Origin: Streptomyces sp. NBC_01264
GTDB taxonomy: Bacteria; Actinomycetota; Actinomycetes; Streptomycetales; Streptomycetaceae
Assembly: GCF_026340675.1 (NCBI RefSeq)
Contig: NZ_JAPEOX010000001.1
Coordinates: 2,294,001 to 2,358,000 of the forward strand
DNA: 64,000 bases
Direction: 5' to 3'
The notes beneath the pieces were generated by a model. The model saw only the letters and a program-made list of their open reading frames with translations, had not been told where the DNA came from and searched no databases. The position numbers and the translations under genes are program-made. Positions 25,476 through 33,658 of this stretch are shown here, one piece after another (within the stretch, counting starts at the first letter, position 1; the number at the start of each line of letters is the position of its first letter).

Positions 25476-25501
25476 GTTTACAACGGCACCGTAGGTGGCA
25501 T
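25476..25501 (+). promoter_or_regulatory. Candidate sigma-H-type promoter of ssgB
   Basis: GTTT at 25476-25479, 15 nt, then GTGGCAT (25495-25501) resembles the GTTT-N14-16-GGGTAT pattern of Streptomyces stress sigma factors; ssgB of S. coelicolor is reported to be under sigma-H. It lies 60 bp before the ATG. The -10 match is partial. Confidence 0.45.
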
Positions 25502-25560
25502 GTCGATTTCGCCGACGTGCGAATCCCCGAGCGCACACTGAGCGAAAGGCCCTGGCGCTT

Positions 25561-25974
25561 ATGAACACCACGGTCAGCTGCGAGCTGCACCTGCGCCTCG
25601 TTGTGTCGAGCGAGTCCTCACTGCCTGTTCCCGCGGGCCTGCGGTATGACACGGCCGATCCCTACGCCGTGCACGCCACCTTCCACACCGGCGCCGAGGA
25701 GACGGTCGAATGGGTATTCGCCCGCGACCTCCTCGCCGAGGGCCTTCACCGGCCCACCGGTACCGGCGACGTCCGTGTCTGGCCGTCCCGCAGTCACGGT
25801 CAGGGGGTCGTCTGCATCGCCCTGAGCTCACCGGAGGGAGAAGCGCTGCTCGAAGCACCCGCCCGAGCACTGGAGTCGTTCCTCAAGCGGACGGACGCCG
25901 CGGTTCCACCCGGAACCGAACACCGGCACTTCGACCTCGACAAGGAGCTCTCCCACATCCTGGCCGAATCCTGA
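25561..25974 (+). CDS. ssgB: SsgB, sporulation-specific cell division protein
   Basis: SsgB marks future septum sites in aerial hyphae and recruits FtsZ, so it starts sporulation-specific division. The 137-residue product (MNTTVSCELHLRLVVSSESS ... FDLDKELSHILAES) matches the near-invariant SsgB sequence of streptomycetes; it is an SsgA-like protein and has no enzymatic motif. ATG 25561 has GAAAGG about 12 nt upstream; the frame is open further upstream but family members start here. It is monocistronic. Its presence is the clearest sign that the organism is a sporulating streptomycete. Confidence 0.97.
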   Translation: MNTTVSCELHLRLVVSSESSLPVPAGLRYDTADPYAVHATFHTGAEETVEWVFARDLLAEGLHRPTGTGDVRVWPSRSHGQGVVCIALSSPEGEALLEAPARALESFLKRTDAAVPPGTEHRHFDLDKELSHILAES

Positions 25975-26204
25975 GCCAGGCCTACAGAGGGAACCCTCCC
26001 CCGGCTGAGTCCGGGGGCCGTACGACACCGTCCGACTCGGGGCGACGGTGCACGGCGGACAACCACATACCGAAGTGCCGGCGCTGTTCACGCGAAAGCC
26101 ACCCGCGTGGACGGCGTCGGTGCGCGTTGGGGTGACCCGCTAGAGTCGGCCACCAGCGGCGGCAGCAGACCGTCACCGCAGGCCCGGCCCTTCAGGGAGA
26201 CCCC

Positions 26205-26831
26205 GTGCAGATCCCCCACGACACCCGTCGCGCGCTCGACGTCGTCGTCGCGCTGGTGAACACCTCGGCCGAGACGGAGCAGCCCGACGGGCTGGCGGAC
26301 GTGAACGCGCTGCGCGGTTTCGTCCACGACTACGCGATCAGCGACGTCGGCGAGCTCAGCGCCCGCGACCTCGCCGGCGTGCGCACGGTGCGCGCGAAAT
26401 TCGCCCAGATCTTCGCGGCGCCGAGTCCGCGCGCGGCCTCCGTGCTCATCAACGAGCTGGTCGCGACGGCCGGGACCACCCCGCAGCTGACCAATCACGA
26501 CGGCTACGACTGGCACGTGCACTACTTCGCCCCGGGCGCCTCGGTGGGCGACCACCTGGCGGCCGACGGCGGCATGGCGCTGGCCTTCATCGTGGTCTCC
26601 GGCGAGCAGGAGCGGCTGCGCCGCTGCGAGGCCCCCGACTGCCGGCGGGCCTTCGTCGACCTGTCCCGCAACCGCTCCCGGCGCTACTGCGACAGCCGTA
26701 CCTGCGGGAACCGGCTGCACGTGGCGGCGTACCGGGCCCGGCGCAAATCGGAACTGGGGACGGAGCCCGGCTCAGAGCAGGAAGAGATCGTGCACGGCGG
26801 CGAGCAGCAGCAGACCACCGATCACGGCTAG
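26205..26831 (+). CDS. CGNR zinc-finger / ABATE-domain protein
   Basis: The 208-residue protein starts QIPHDTRRALDVVVALVNTS, the ABATE domain that is thought to sense a stress ligand, and has the C-terminal CGNR zinc finger CEAPDCRRAFVDLSRNRSRR then YCDSRTCGNRLHVAAYRARR (four Cys and the literal CGNR). These proteins are presumed transcription regulators. GTG 26205 has AGGGAG six nt upstream; TAGAGT at 26141 could be its -10 box. The last about 20 codons overlap an opposing small membrane-protein gene. Confidence 0.9.
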   Translation: MQIPHDTRRALDVVVALVNTSAETEQPDGLADVNALRGFVHDYAISDVGELSARDLAGVRTVRAKFAQIFAAPSPRAASVLINELVATAGTTPQLTNHDGYDWHVHYFAPGASVGDHLAADGGMALAFIVVSGEQERLRRCEAPDCRRAFVDLSRNRSRRYCDSRTCGNRLHVAAYRARRKSELGTEPGSEQEEIVHGGEQQQTTDHG

Positions 26832-26945
26832 GAAGATCATCAGGGGCGGCTGGGAGAGCGCGAAGAGGCAGCCTCTCGGCTCCTCGGCGACGGGGACGGT
26901 GGCCGGCGCGGGAACGGCGGGCTCACCCGGTGATGTGTCGAGCAT
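26772..26945 (-). CDS. 57-residue membrane protein, antisense to the CGNR gene end
   Basis: A short open frame encodes MLDTSPGEPAVPAPATVPVA, then a polar stretch EEPRGCLFALSQPP, one transmembrane helix (LMIFLAVIGGLLLLAAV) and a short tail ending HDLFLL. Pro/Ala-rich front plus a clean hydrophobic helix suggests a real small membrane protein rather than chance. Its last 60 bp lie on the opposite strand to the end of the CGNR gene. No clear ribosome site is seen. Function unknown. Confidence 0.6.
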   Translation of the reverse strand: MLDTSPGEPAVPAPATVPVAEEPRGCLFALSQPPLMIFLAVIGGLLLLAAVHDLFLL

Positions 26946-27023
26946 GTCGGGGCGATGATGGCCCAGCGGGCCCGCCCGCGCCGCTCAACACGCCAGACGG
27001 ACCCGCGAGTTCACCGGATCCCG

Positions 27024-27482
27024 TCATATGCCGTGCTTCTTGAGGATCGCCTCGATGTCGGAGAAGTCCTCGGCGGGGGCCGCGGCCCCGGTCGGCCGCG
27101 GGCGGGCGCCGTCCCCCAGCGAGGGCGCGGAGGCGGCCGGGGCGACGGCCTCCTGGGCCGGGCGGCCCTTGACGGCCTTCGGCCGCTTCTGCTCCCCCTC
27201 CCCCTCTCCGCCCTCGCCCGCTCCCCCCGCGCGCCGCTCTATCGCGCGCGTGGTCACGAAGAGCAGCCAGGCCAGCCCCAGCACGGCGAACCCGGCCCAG
27301 ACGGTCGGCTTGAAGACGATCCCGGTCGCCCACGCCACGACGCCCGTCATCACCAGGCCGACGGGCACCAGCGAGTACGCCGCGATCCGCGTGGCCGCGA
27401 GGAATCGCTTGCGGTAGGCGGTCAGCGCGGCGATGCCCAGGCCCGCCGCGGACACCGCGGAGCAAATGGTCTCGGCGAGCAT
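27024..27482 (-). CDS. Conserved membrane protein with DFSDIEAILKKHGI tail
   Basis: The 152-residue product has a signal-anchor start (MLAETICSAVSAAGLGIAAL), two further hydrophobic helices (AAYSLVPVGLVMTGVVAW; WAGFAVLGLAWLLFVTT), a Lys/Glu/Pro-rich low-complexity linker, and a conserved-looking C-terminal helix DIEAILKKHGI that may be a docking motif. Function unknown. ATG 27482 has GGAGG nine nt upstream, which decides the start against the longer open frame. Confidence 0.78.
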   Translation of the reverse strand: MLAETICSAVSAAGLGIAALTAYRKRFLAATRIAAYSLVPVGLVMTGVVAWATGIVFKPTVWAGFAVLGLAWLLFVTTRAIERRAGGAGEGGEGEGEQKRPKAVKGRPAQEAVAPAASAPSLGDGARPRPTGAAAPAEDFSDIEAILKKHGI

Positions 27483-27632
27483 GCGGGGCCTCCAGGGGCG
27501 GTTCGGTCGTCGGACCCGGCCGGTGGGCCGGGCGTTCTGTCCCCATCCATCCTGCACCCGAGGCTCTCGCCCTGGCCACGGCCGGAGCCCCTCGCGGGCG
27601 GATCTCCGGGACATCTCCGGGTCGCGCCTCCT

Positions 27633-27669
27633 CCCGAGGTCCCGGTCGGTTCCCCCCGAGGTCCCGGTC
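27633..27669. promoter_or_regulatory. Two 15-bp direct repeats upstream of the DsbA-like gene
   Basis: CCCGAGGTCCCGGTC occurs at 27633-27647 and 27655-27669, 22 bp apart (two helical turns), ending 34 bp before the ATG. This spacing fits an operator bound by a regulator on one DNA face; no known box is recognised. Confidence 0.45.
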
Positions 27670-27703
27670 CGTGCTCGTCCCGGCGGGCTGGGAGACTGTC
27701 CGT

Positions 27704-28204
27704 ATGACCGATTCCGTGATCCTCGACGTCTGGTGCGAACTTCAGTGCCCGGACTGCCACAGCGCCCTGGACGACGTGCGCGCCCTGCGGGCCCGCTACG
27801 GCGACCGGCTGGACATCCGGCTGCGCCACTTCCCGCTGGAGAAGCACAAGCACTCCTTCGCCGCGGCGCAGGCCGCGGAGGAGGCCGCCGAGCAGGGGCA
27901 GGGCTGGCCCTACGTGGAGGCCGTCCTCGCCCGCACCGCGGAACTCGGCAAGGCCGGCGAGCCGGTACTCGTCGAGGTCGCGCACGAACTGGGCCTGGAC
28001 GCCGAGGAGTTCGACACCGCCCTGATCGACGGCCGGCACATCCTGATCGTGGACGCCGACCAGGCCGAGGGCAAGGCGATCGGCGTGACCGGCACCCCGA
28101 CGTACGTCATCGACGGACAGCGCCTCGACGGCGGCAAGAGCCAGGCCGGCCTGCGCGAGCGCATCGAGGAGATCGCCGACCGGCTGCTCGCCGAGGCCGC
28201 CTAG
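27704..28204 (+). CDS. DsbA-family (FrnE-like) thioredoxin-fold protein
   Basis: The 166-residue protein has the redox motif CPDC in VWCELQCPDCHSALDD, the helical insertion of the DsbA fold, and the cis-Pro loop in GVTGTPTYVIDGQRL. There is no signal peptide, so it acts in the cytoplasm, as FrnE-type proteins do. It may be a thiol oxidoreductase or isomerase in the oxidative stress response. GAGACT lies 6 nt before the ATG and no good ribosome site is present, so the mRNA may be leaderless. Confidence 0.88.
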   Translation: MTDSVILDVWCELQCPDCHSALDDVRALRARYGDRLDIRLRHFPLEKHKHSFAAAQAAEEAAEQGQGWPYVEAVLARTAELGKAGEPVLVEVAHELGLDAEEFDTALIDGRHILIVDADQAEGKAIGVTGTPTYVIDGQRLDGGKSQAGLRERIEEIADRLLAEAA

Positions 28205-28237
28205 GTCGTCGAGGCCGTCCAGGTCGTCTCTTACGGC

Positions 28238-29062
28238 CTAGATCAGGTCCTTCGCGTAGTTGAAGCCGGTCGTCCGGTAGCCGAGGGACTCGTAGAGCCG
28301 CAGGGCCGGGACGTTGTCGGTGAAGACGTGCAGCGCGAGCACCCGGTGGCCGGCGGCCAGGGCGGCGCCCTCCGCGAGGAGCATCAGGTCCCGGCCGTGG
28401 CCCCGGCCGCGGTGCTCCTCGGCGACCGCGACGTCGAAGACGTACGAGTCCCCGCCGCTCGGAGCGACCCAGACGGTGCCCACCGGGACGCCGGCCGCCT
28501 CCAGCACGGAGAAGCTGACGCCCGGGGTGGCCAGGCCCAGGGGCAGCGAGGACGCGTGGTCGTTCGCCGATTTCGTCCGTGCCGCCTCGGCCGGCATGCC
28601 GCGGCCCACCCAGCTCTGCGCGTAGCCCTCGAGCGCCGCCGCGAGCCAGGTATCGAACTCGGGCTCCGTCATCGGGCGGCCGGCGACCCCCTCGGACAGG
28701 GCGGGCGGCTCGGCGGGGAGTTCCTTGGCCATGTTGCGGCTGTACTCGGCGTACCCGAGGGCGGCGGCCAGCCGCAGGCCGCCCGGCGAGCCCGCCGGGA
28801 CCGAGACGCGGACCCTGCGGCAGCCCCAGCTCCGCAGCACCTCCTCGGCGGCGAGCGCGGCGACCGTGGCACGGCCGCGCCGGCGGTCGGGTTCCTCGAC
28901 GGCGAGTTCGCGTATCTCGGCGACCGTCGGCCCGAAGGGGGTGTCGGTGGCGAGCAGCAGGGCGCCGACGCGCCTGCTGTTGACACGGATCTCGTACGGG
29001 CGCGAGCGCGCCCCGCCGGTGCTCTGCTGAAGCGGCCCGCTCGGCCGCAGGGTGGTGGTCAT
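28238..29062 (-). CDS. Tandem GNAT acetyltransferase
   Basis: The 274-residue protein appears to hold two GNAT domains. The first (about 20-125) has ELAVEEPDRRRGRATVAALA, the second (about 140-274) has the fuller acetyl-CoA loop VAEEHRGRGHGRDLMLLAE and the end motif TDNVPALRLYESLGYRTTGF. The N-terminal loop is weak, so only the C-terminal domain may be catalytic, with the first used for substrate binding. Substrate unknown. It ends 33 bp after the convergent DsbA-like gene. Confidence 0.85.
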   Translation of the reverse strand: MTTTLRPSGPLQQSTGGARSRPYEIRVNSRRVGALLLATDTPFGPTVAEIRELAVEEPDRRRGRATVAALAAEEVLRSWGCRRVRVSVPAGSPGGLRLAAALGYAEYSRNMAKELPAEPPALSEGVAGRPMTEPEFDTWLAAALEGYAQSWVGRGMPAEAARTKSANDHASSLPLGLATPGVSFSVLEAAGVPVGTVWVAPSGGDSYVFDVAVAEEHRGRGHGRDLMLLAEGAALAAGHRVLALHVFTDNVPALRLYESLGYRTTGFNYAKDLI

Positions 29063-29118
29063 CAGTCGAGTTCTACCCGCCCCGCGGCCCGAAGCACAGC
29101 GGATGTGCCGGCTCCCGG

Positions 29119-29946
29119 TCAGGAGCGGGGGTCGGCGTCCTCGGCGGAGCGGGCGTCGAAGATCCGCATGGCCTCGGCCGTGACGGGGCCGGGGGCGGAG
29201 CCCAGCTCGCGCCCGTCGATCCGTACGACGGCCTGGACGTCCCGCAGGGAGGAGGTCAGGAAGACCTCCTCCGCCTGCTCGAGCGCCTCGAAGGGCAGAT
29301 CGGTCTCCTTGGCCCCGCACCATTCGGCGACGAGGGCGCGGGTGATGCCCGCGAGGCAGCCGGAGGCCACGGGCGGGGTGTGCAGCTGTCCGTCGAGGAC
29401 CACGAACACGTTGGAGCCGGTGCCCTCGCAGAGCCGGCCGACGGTGTTGGCGAAGAGGGCCTCGGAGGCACCGGCCCGGTGGGCGGCGGCGAGCGCGACC
29501 ACGTTCTCGGCGTACGAGGTGGTCTTCAGGCCCACCACGGCGGAGCGTTCGTTGCGCACCCACGGCACGGTGACCACGGCGGTGGTGTCGGGGCGCCGGG
29601 TGGCCCCCGCCAGCGCGACGATCAGCGTCGGGCCGGCGTCGCCGCGGTCGGAGCCCAGCGGGGAGACGCCCCCGGTGTAGGTGACGCGCAGCCGGCCGAG
29701 CGGCAGCGGGTCGGCCTCCAGTACGGCGGCGCAGGCGCGGCGCACCTCGTCCAGGTCCGGGTCGGGCAGGCCGAGCCCCCGGGCGGATCGGGTCAGCCGC
29801 TCCAGGTGCCGGGTGAGCGCGAAGGTCGTCCCGCGCTCCGCCTTGAGCGTCTCGAAGACCCCGTCGCCGACGGTGAGGCCGTGGTCGAACACGGACACCT
29901 TCGCTTCGTCGGCGTCCCGCAGTGCTCCGTCGAGCCAGATTCTCAC
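29119..29946 (-). CDS. pabC: Aminodeoxychorismate lyase
   Basis: This PLP enzyme of fold type IV converts 4-amino-4-deoxychorismate to p-aminobenzoate and pyruvate for folate. The 275-residue protein shows SVFDHGLTVGDGVFETLKA, the lysine for PLP in VGLKTTSYAENVVALAAAH, and FLTSSLRDVQAVVRIDGREL. GTG 29946 overlaps the pabB stop as GTGA and has GGGAGG eight nt upstream. The pairing with pabB supports ADC lyase over branched-chain aminotransferase, which shares the fold. Confidence 0.93.
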   Translation of the reverse strand: MRIWLDGALRDADEAKVSVFDHGLTVGDGVFETLKAERGTTFALTRHLERLTRSARGLGLPDPDLDEVRRACAAVLEADPLPLGRLRVTYTGGVSPLGSDRGDAGPTLIVALAGATRRPDTTAVVTVPWVRNERSAVVGLKTTSYAENVVALAAAHRAGASEALFANTVGRLCEGTGSNVFVVLDGQLHTPPVASGCLAGITRALVAEWCGAKETDLPFEALEQAEEVFLTSSLRDVQAVVRIDGRELGSAPGPVTAEAMRIFDARSAEDADPRS

Positions 29947-31073
29947 CGTACGGTCCTCCCGCTTTCGTCCGTCTGTGTTCCCGCCGGGCCCGACGAGCCC
30001 GGCGCGCCGGTCGCGCCCTTCGCGCCGGTCGCGTTCGCTTCGACGGCTCCCGACGCTACCCGCAGCAGCCGGGCGGCCTTCAGCTCGGTCTCGGCCCACT
30101 CCCGGTCGGGGTCGGACCCCCAGGTGATCCCGGCGCCGGTGCCGAAGAGCAGCCGGGGGCCGCCGGGGGCCGTGCGATCGATCCAGAAGGTCCGGATGCC
30201 GACGGCGAGCTCGGCCGTGCCCCGGTCGGCGTCGACCCACCCGATGCCTCCGCAGTAGGGGCCGCGCGGGGCGGTCTCCAGGGCCTCGATGATCCGCAGG
30301 GCCGAGGATTTGGGGGCTCCGGTGACGGAGCCCGGCGGGAAGGTCGCGGCGAGCAGCTCGGGCCAGCCGGCGCCCTCGGCGAGTTCCCCGGCGACGGTGG
30401 AGACGAGGTGGACGAGGCCCGGGTGCTCTTCGAGCGCGCAGAGCGCGGGGACGGTCACGGAGCCGGTGGCGCAGACCCGGCCGAGGTCGTTGCGTACGAG
30501 GTCCACGATCATCACGTTCTCGGCGTGGTCCTTGGGCAGCAGATCGGCGGCGGTGCGGCCGGTGCCCTTGATCGGGCCGGACTCGACGCGGCGGCCGGAG
30601 CGGCGCAGATAGAGCTCGGGGGACGCGGTGGCGATCTCGACGCCGTGGGCCGGCAGCCGAATCGTTCCTGCGTAGGGGGCCGGGTTGCCCCGCGCGAGCA
30701 GTGCGGTCAGGGCGTCCACGTCGGCGCCCGCCGGGTCGGGAAGCGGCGCGGACATCACGCGGCAGAGGTTGGCCTGGTAGACCTCCCCCGCCTCGATGTG
30801 CTCGCGGATGCGACGTACGCCCGCGGTGTACGCGGCGCGGTCGAGGGAGGAGCTCCACTCGTCGGCGTCGGGACCGCGCCAGGCCCCGGGAACGGGGGCC
30901 GGCACCGGGTCGGGGCGTATGTCCCCGAAGCGCGCGCAGACGAGACGGCCTTCGAAATCGGCCGTCACCGCCCAGAAGCCGGTGGAGTCGAGGGCACCAG
31001 GATCGCTGGTGACATCTCGGAGATCGGTCGCGAGAAGGCCGCCGAAGCGGGCGAGGGGAGGCAGGTCGTGCAC
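29943..31073 (-). CDS. pabB: Aminodeoxychorismate synthase component I
   Basis: The enzyme aminates chorismate to ADC. The 376-residue protein covers the chorismate-binding domain; the PIKGT motif (SGPIKGTGRTAADLLPKD) carries the Lys that distinguishes PabB from anthranilate synthase, followed by IVDLVRNDLGRVC and FPPGSVTGAPKSSALRIIE. It is shorter than stand-alone TrpE-type proteins because the N-terminal beta domain is reduced. The C-terminal about 25 residues are Gly/Ala-rich. Start GTG 31073 lacks a good ribosome site. No pabA is adjacent, so the glutaminase must be elsewhere. Confidence 0.92.
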   Translation of the reverse strand: MHDLPPLARFGGLLATDLRDVTSDPGALDSTGFWAVTADFEGRLVCARFGDIRPDPVPAPVPGAWRGPDADEWSSSLDRAAYTAGVRRIREHIEAGEVYQANLCRVMSAPLPDPAGADVDALTALLARGNPAPYAGTIRLPAHGVEIATASPELYLRRSGRRVESGPIKGTGRTAADLLPKDHAENVMIVDLVRNDLGRVCATGSVTVPALCALEEHPGLVHLVSTVAGELAEGAGWPELLAATFPPGSVTGAPKSSALRIIEALETAPRGPYCGGIGWVDADRGTAELAVGIRTFWIDRTAPGGPRLLFGTGAGITWGSDPDREWAETELKAARLLRVASGAVEANATGAKGATGAPGSSGPAGTQTDESGRTVR

Positions 31074-31170
31074 GGCTGCGAGTCTATGACCGGTGACGCC
31101 CGGGCGCCGGGGAGGCGTCCGCCGGGTGACCGGCGGTGATCAGGCGGCAGCACGCTGCGGAAACGCGTTT

Positions 31171-31198
31171 TTGAGCTGGCCCGGGAATCCGCTAGAGT
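31171..31198 (+). promoter_or_regulatory. Promoter of the tRNA operon
   Basis: TTGAGC (31171-31176), a 16-nt spacer and TAGAGT (31193-31198) match the principal sigma factor consensus, about 55 bp before the first tRNA. A GGGGG-AAA-CCCCC mini-hairpin lies in the transcribed leader. Confidence 0.85.
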
Positions 31199-31253
31199 TC
31201 AACTCGTCGCCAGGGAGCGAAGGGGGAAACCCCCGGAGCGAACACGGTGACCT

Positions 31254-31326
<73 letters not shown>

Positions 31327-31371
31327 CTGAGGTGGGGGATCATCTTCCCGAGGACCCCCTACTTGCTCCAT

Positions 31372-31442
31372 GGTGGAGTGGCCGAGAGGCGAGGCAACGG
31401 CCTGCAAAGCCGTCTACACGGGTTCAAATCCCGTCTCCACCT
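31372..31442 (+). tRNA. tRNA-Cys, anticodon GCA
   Basis: A 71-nt cloverleaf with acceptor GGTGGAG/CTCCACC, anticodon loop CTGCAAA between CGGC/GCCG-type stems, T-loop TTCAAAT, discriminator T as expected for tRNA-Cys. Confidence 0.97.
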
Positions 31443-31446
31443 CCAA

Positions 31447-31518
31447 GGACGATTAGCTCAGCGGGAGAGCGCTTCCCTGACACGGAAGAGGTCACTGGTT
31501 CAATCCCAGTATCGTCCA
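31447..31518 (+). tRNA. tRNA-Val, anticodon GAC (copy 1)
   Basis: A 72-nt cloverleaf with acceptor GGACGAT/ATCGTCC, anticodon stem CTTCC/GGAAG and loop CTGACAC, discriminator A. It follows tRNA-Cys by 4 nt. The acceptor stem differs from the next two copies by two compensated base pairs. Confidence 0.97.
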
Positions 31519-31537
31519 CTGGTCCGCAAGGATCCCC

Positions 31538-31609
31538 GCGCGATTAGCTCAGCGGGAGAGCGCTTCCCTGACACGGAAGAGGTCACTGGTTCAATCCCAG
31601 TATCGCGCA
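31538..31609 (+). tRNA. tRNA-Val, anticodon GAC (copy 2)
   Basis: Body identical to copy 1; acceptor GCGCGAT/ATCGCGC, discriminator A. Spacer to copy 1 is 19 bp. Confidence 0.97.
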
Positions 31610-31663
31610 CGCAGTAAGCTTCATACGTGCCACCTGCGGTGTTCGCACCGTGAACGTGGTCCC

Positions 31664-31735
31664 GCGCGATTAGCTCAGCGGGAGAGCGCTTCCCTGACAC
31701 GGAAGAGGTCACTGGTTCAATCCCAGTATCGCGCA
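31664..31735 (+). tRNA. tRNA-Val, anticodon GAC (copy 3)
   Basis: Identical to copy 2 over the whole gene (acceptor GCGCGAT/ATCGCGC). It is the last tRNA of the operon; the terminator starts 13 nt later. Confidence 0.97.
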
Positions 31736-31747
31736 CCAGCTGTCCGG

Positions 31748-31777
31748 AAGCCCCGGCCGTTCCCACGGCCGGGGCTT
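31748..31777 (+). terminator. Terminator of the tRNA operon
   Basis: AAGCCCCGGCCGT (31748-31760) and ACGGCCGGGGCTT (31765-31777) form a perfect 13-bp stem with a TCCC loop followed by TCGCG. It can also serve the opposing zinc-finger gene. Confidence 0.85.
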
Positions 31778-31791
31778 TCGCGTGTCCGAGC

Positions 31792-32112
31792 TCAGGAGGA
31801 GAAGAGCATCCGGCCGAAGCCGCCCTTGCGGTGGCCGTGCCCGTGACCGTGGCCGTAGCCGCCGTGCTGCGGGGCGCCCCAGGCGGGCGCGGGGGCGGCG
31901 TGCTGCTGCGGGTACGCGGCAGGGGCCGGAGCCGGCGGCGCGGCCGGGGGCGGGACCTGGCCGTACTGGGCGGTGTACTGGGACTCCAGACGGGTCAGCG
32001 CCTCCAGCTCGCCGTAGTCCAGGAAGATGCCGCGGCAGCCGCTGCACTGCTCTATCTGGACACCGTTGCGGTTGTACGTGTGCATCATCGCGTGACACTT
32101 CGGACACTGCAT
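31792..32112 (-). CDS. TFIIB-type zinc-ribbon protein
   Basis: The 106-residue protein has an N-terminal zinc ribbon CPKCHAMMHTYNRNGVQ then CSGCRGIFLDYGELEAL (two CxxC pairs), the zf-TFIIB family pattern, followed by a Pro/Ala-rich linker and a His/Gly-rich run (GYGHGHGHGHRKGGFGR) that could bind metal. The role is unknown. ATG 32112 starts MQCPKCH; the ribosome site is GGAG. It opposes the tRNA operon terminator. Confidence 0.85.
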   Translation of the reverse strand: MQCPKCHAMMHTYNRNGVQIEQCSGCRGIFLDYGELEALTRLESQYTAQYGQVPPPAAPPAPAPAAYPQQHAAPAPAWGAPQHGGYGHGHGHGHRKGGFGRMLFSS

Positions 32113-32177
32113 GACCGGATCAACTCCTCGCCGTTCGGGTCGACACCGGATGCGTACCCGGTGGCGTGGGGCTCACC

Positions 32178-33389
32178 CTACGACGGAGGCTCCGGCTCCA
32201 AGTCGGGCGGGAGGGAGGCAATTCGGGCACAGGCCTCCACCATCAGCCGCTCCACGTCGTCGAGTCGGCGCCGCTCGCGGGCGGCCTTGGCGAGTGCCAG
32301 CGCGGCCGTCTGCACGGTGAGCGCGCGGGCCGCGAGATCGAGTTCCGGCCAGGGGTCGCTGCCGGGCGCACCGGCCGCGGGGCCCCCGGCGGCGCGGTAG
32401 GCGTCGAGGAAGCGCAACCAGGTCCCGGTGTCCAGCAGCCCGGCCGCGTACCAGGCCGCCGGGCGCGCGAGGTCCCAGGCGGGCGCGCCCAGTCCCAGGT
32501 CGTCCACGTCGATCAGCCGCCAGCCCCCGGCGGGGCTCCGCACCAGCTGCCCGAGGTGCAGGTCGCCGTGGCAGAGCGCCCCGCCGGACGGCGGCGGCCC
32601 CTCCCCCCGGGCCCACCCGGGGAGCGTGGCCGCGGCGGCCCGTACGAGCCGCGCCAGCTCCGCGGCGTCGGCGTCCGTGCCCGCCTGCCCGGCCGGTACC
32701 GCCTGCCCGTTGGGGATGGACAGGACGGCGCGACGGGCCCGGTCGGCCCGGCCGGAGGGCGGCCCGGCGGGGAGCGCGGGAGCCGCCCCGGCCCGGGGTG
32801 GCCCGTCCCCGGAGCCCCGGTCGGGGTCCCGGCCGTGGTCGGGGGTGCGTTCCCCGGCCGGGCTCACCCGCCGCGCACCGCCCGGGTCGCCGGCCTGCCT
32901 GCCCGCGGGCCGTCCCGGCGCGGCGTGCCCCACCAGGACCGGGCCCTCGGGCGGGTGCGCCGCGTCGAGGCGGCGCAGGGCGCGGGCGAGCTTCGCCGGG
33001 CCGCGCATCGGCGGGACCGGGTACGGGAGGTGGTGGAGCGGGGTCCGGTGGAGGGCGGCCAGGAGTTCGGCGACCTGCTCCCAGGGGGCCTCCTCGGGGC
33101 GGTCCGGAGCGACCGGAGCGCCGTAGGGCCACAGGGAGACGGGCCGGGAGCCGACCAGGCCGAGCCCGGTGCGCAGCGGGGGCAGCAGTACCCCGGCCAG
33201 CGCCGGGTCCCCGGCCACGCGGATCCGTACGGCCAGGGCGTCGGGATCGCTGTCGCCCGCGTGCGCCTTGGCCACGACGTCCCCGCAGCGGACCACGGTG
33301 CCGTCGTCGCGGTCCGCGAGGAGTACGTACTGCACCGCACCGGCGTACGCGGCGAGCTCGGCCGCGCTCACTCGCTCCAGCGGAACCAC
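32178..33389 (-). CDS. Aminoglycoside-phosphotransferase-fold kinase
   Basis: The 403-residue protein has the APH catalytic signature CHGDLHLGQLV and the metal-binding IDVDDLGLGAPAWDLARP. The HGD-x4-Q form (Gln where most members have Asn) is the variant seen in maltokinase-like proteins, so a small-molecule kinase rather than a resistance enzyme is likely. The middle (about 175-260) is an Arg/Pro/Gly-rich insertion. N-terminal lysine and G-loop equivalents are weak. GTG 33389 is chosen because GGGGAGAG lies 9 nt upstream and the preceding open frame is Pro/Arg-rich. Substrate unknown. Confidence 0.82.
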   Translation of the reverse strand: MVPLERVSAAELAAYAGAVQYVLLADRDDGTVVRCGDVVAKAHAGDSDPDALAVRIRVAGDPALAGVLLPPLRTGLGLVGSRPVSLWPYGAPVAPDRPEEAPWEQVAELLAALHRTPLHHLPYPVPPMRGPAKLARALRRLDAAHPPEGPVLVGHAAPGRPAGRQAGDPGGARRVSPAGERTPDHGRDPDRGSGDGPPRAGAAPALPAGPPSGRADRARRAVLSIPNGQAVPAGQAGTDADAAELARLVRAAAATLPGWARGEGPPPSGGALCHGDLHLGQLVRSPAGGWRLIDVDDLGLGAPAWDLARPAAWYAAGLLDTGTWLRFLDAYRAAGGPAAGAPGSDPWPELDLAARALTVQTAALALAKAARERRRLDDVERLMVEACARIASLPPDLEPEPPS

Positions 33390-33520
33390 GCCTCGGCTCT
33401 CCCCGCGCTCCGCACCCCGGGCGGGTGCTCCTCGGACGAGCGTACGCAGCACGGGGGCGCGGGGCAGTGGCGGTACGGCCGGACGGAGTCCGGCGCAGCG
33501 GAGAAGGGGCGGGCATGAAA

Positions 33521-33566
33521 AAGGGTGCTGCGCGTCCGGCTCCCCAGCCGTACGCGCAGCACCCTT
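33521..33566 (-). terminator. Intrinsic terminator of the 61-residue membrane protein
   Basis: A perfect 15-bp stem (33521-33535 with 33552-33566, arm AAGGGTGCTGCGCGT) has a 16-nt loop; reading the minus strand the stem ends in CCCTTTTTCATG, a classical T tract. Confidence 0.88.
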
Positions 33567-33658
33567 CACCTGCCGTCCGTCGACCGCTCCCCCGTCCCCA
33601 CGGGGTTCGGTCGGTGACAGTCCCGGCCCAGACCGCTCTCCTGGGCCCGGGGCGCCGC

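Noticed and set aside
32178..33569. Longer start for the APH-fold kinase at 33569
   Set aside because: The added 60 residues are Arg/Pro-rich and overlap the terminator of the opposite-side small gene; GTG 33389 has a proper ribosome site.
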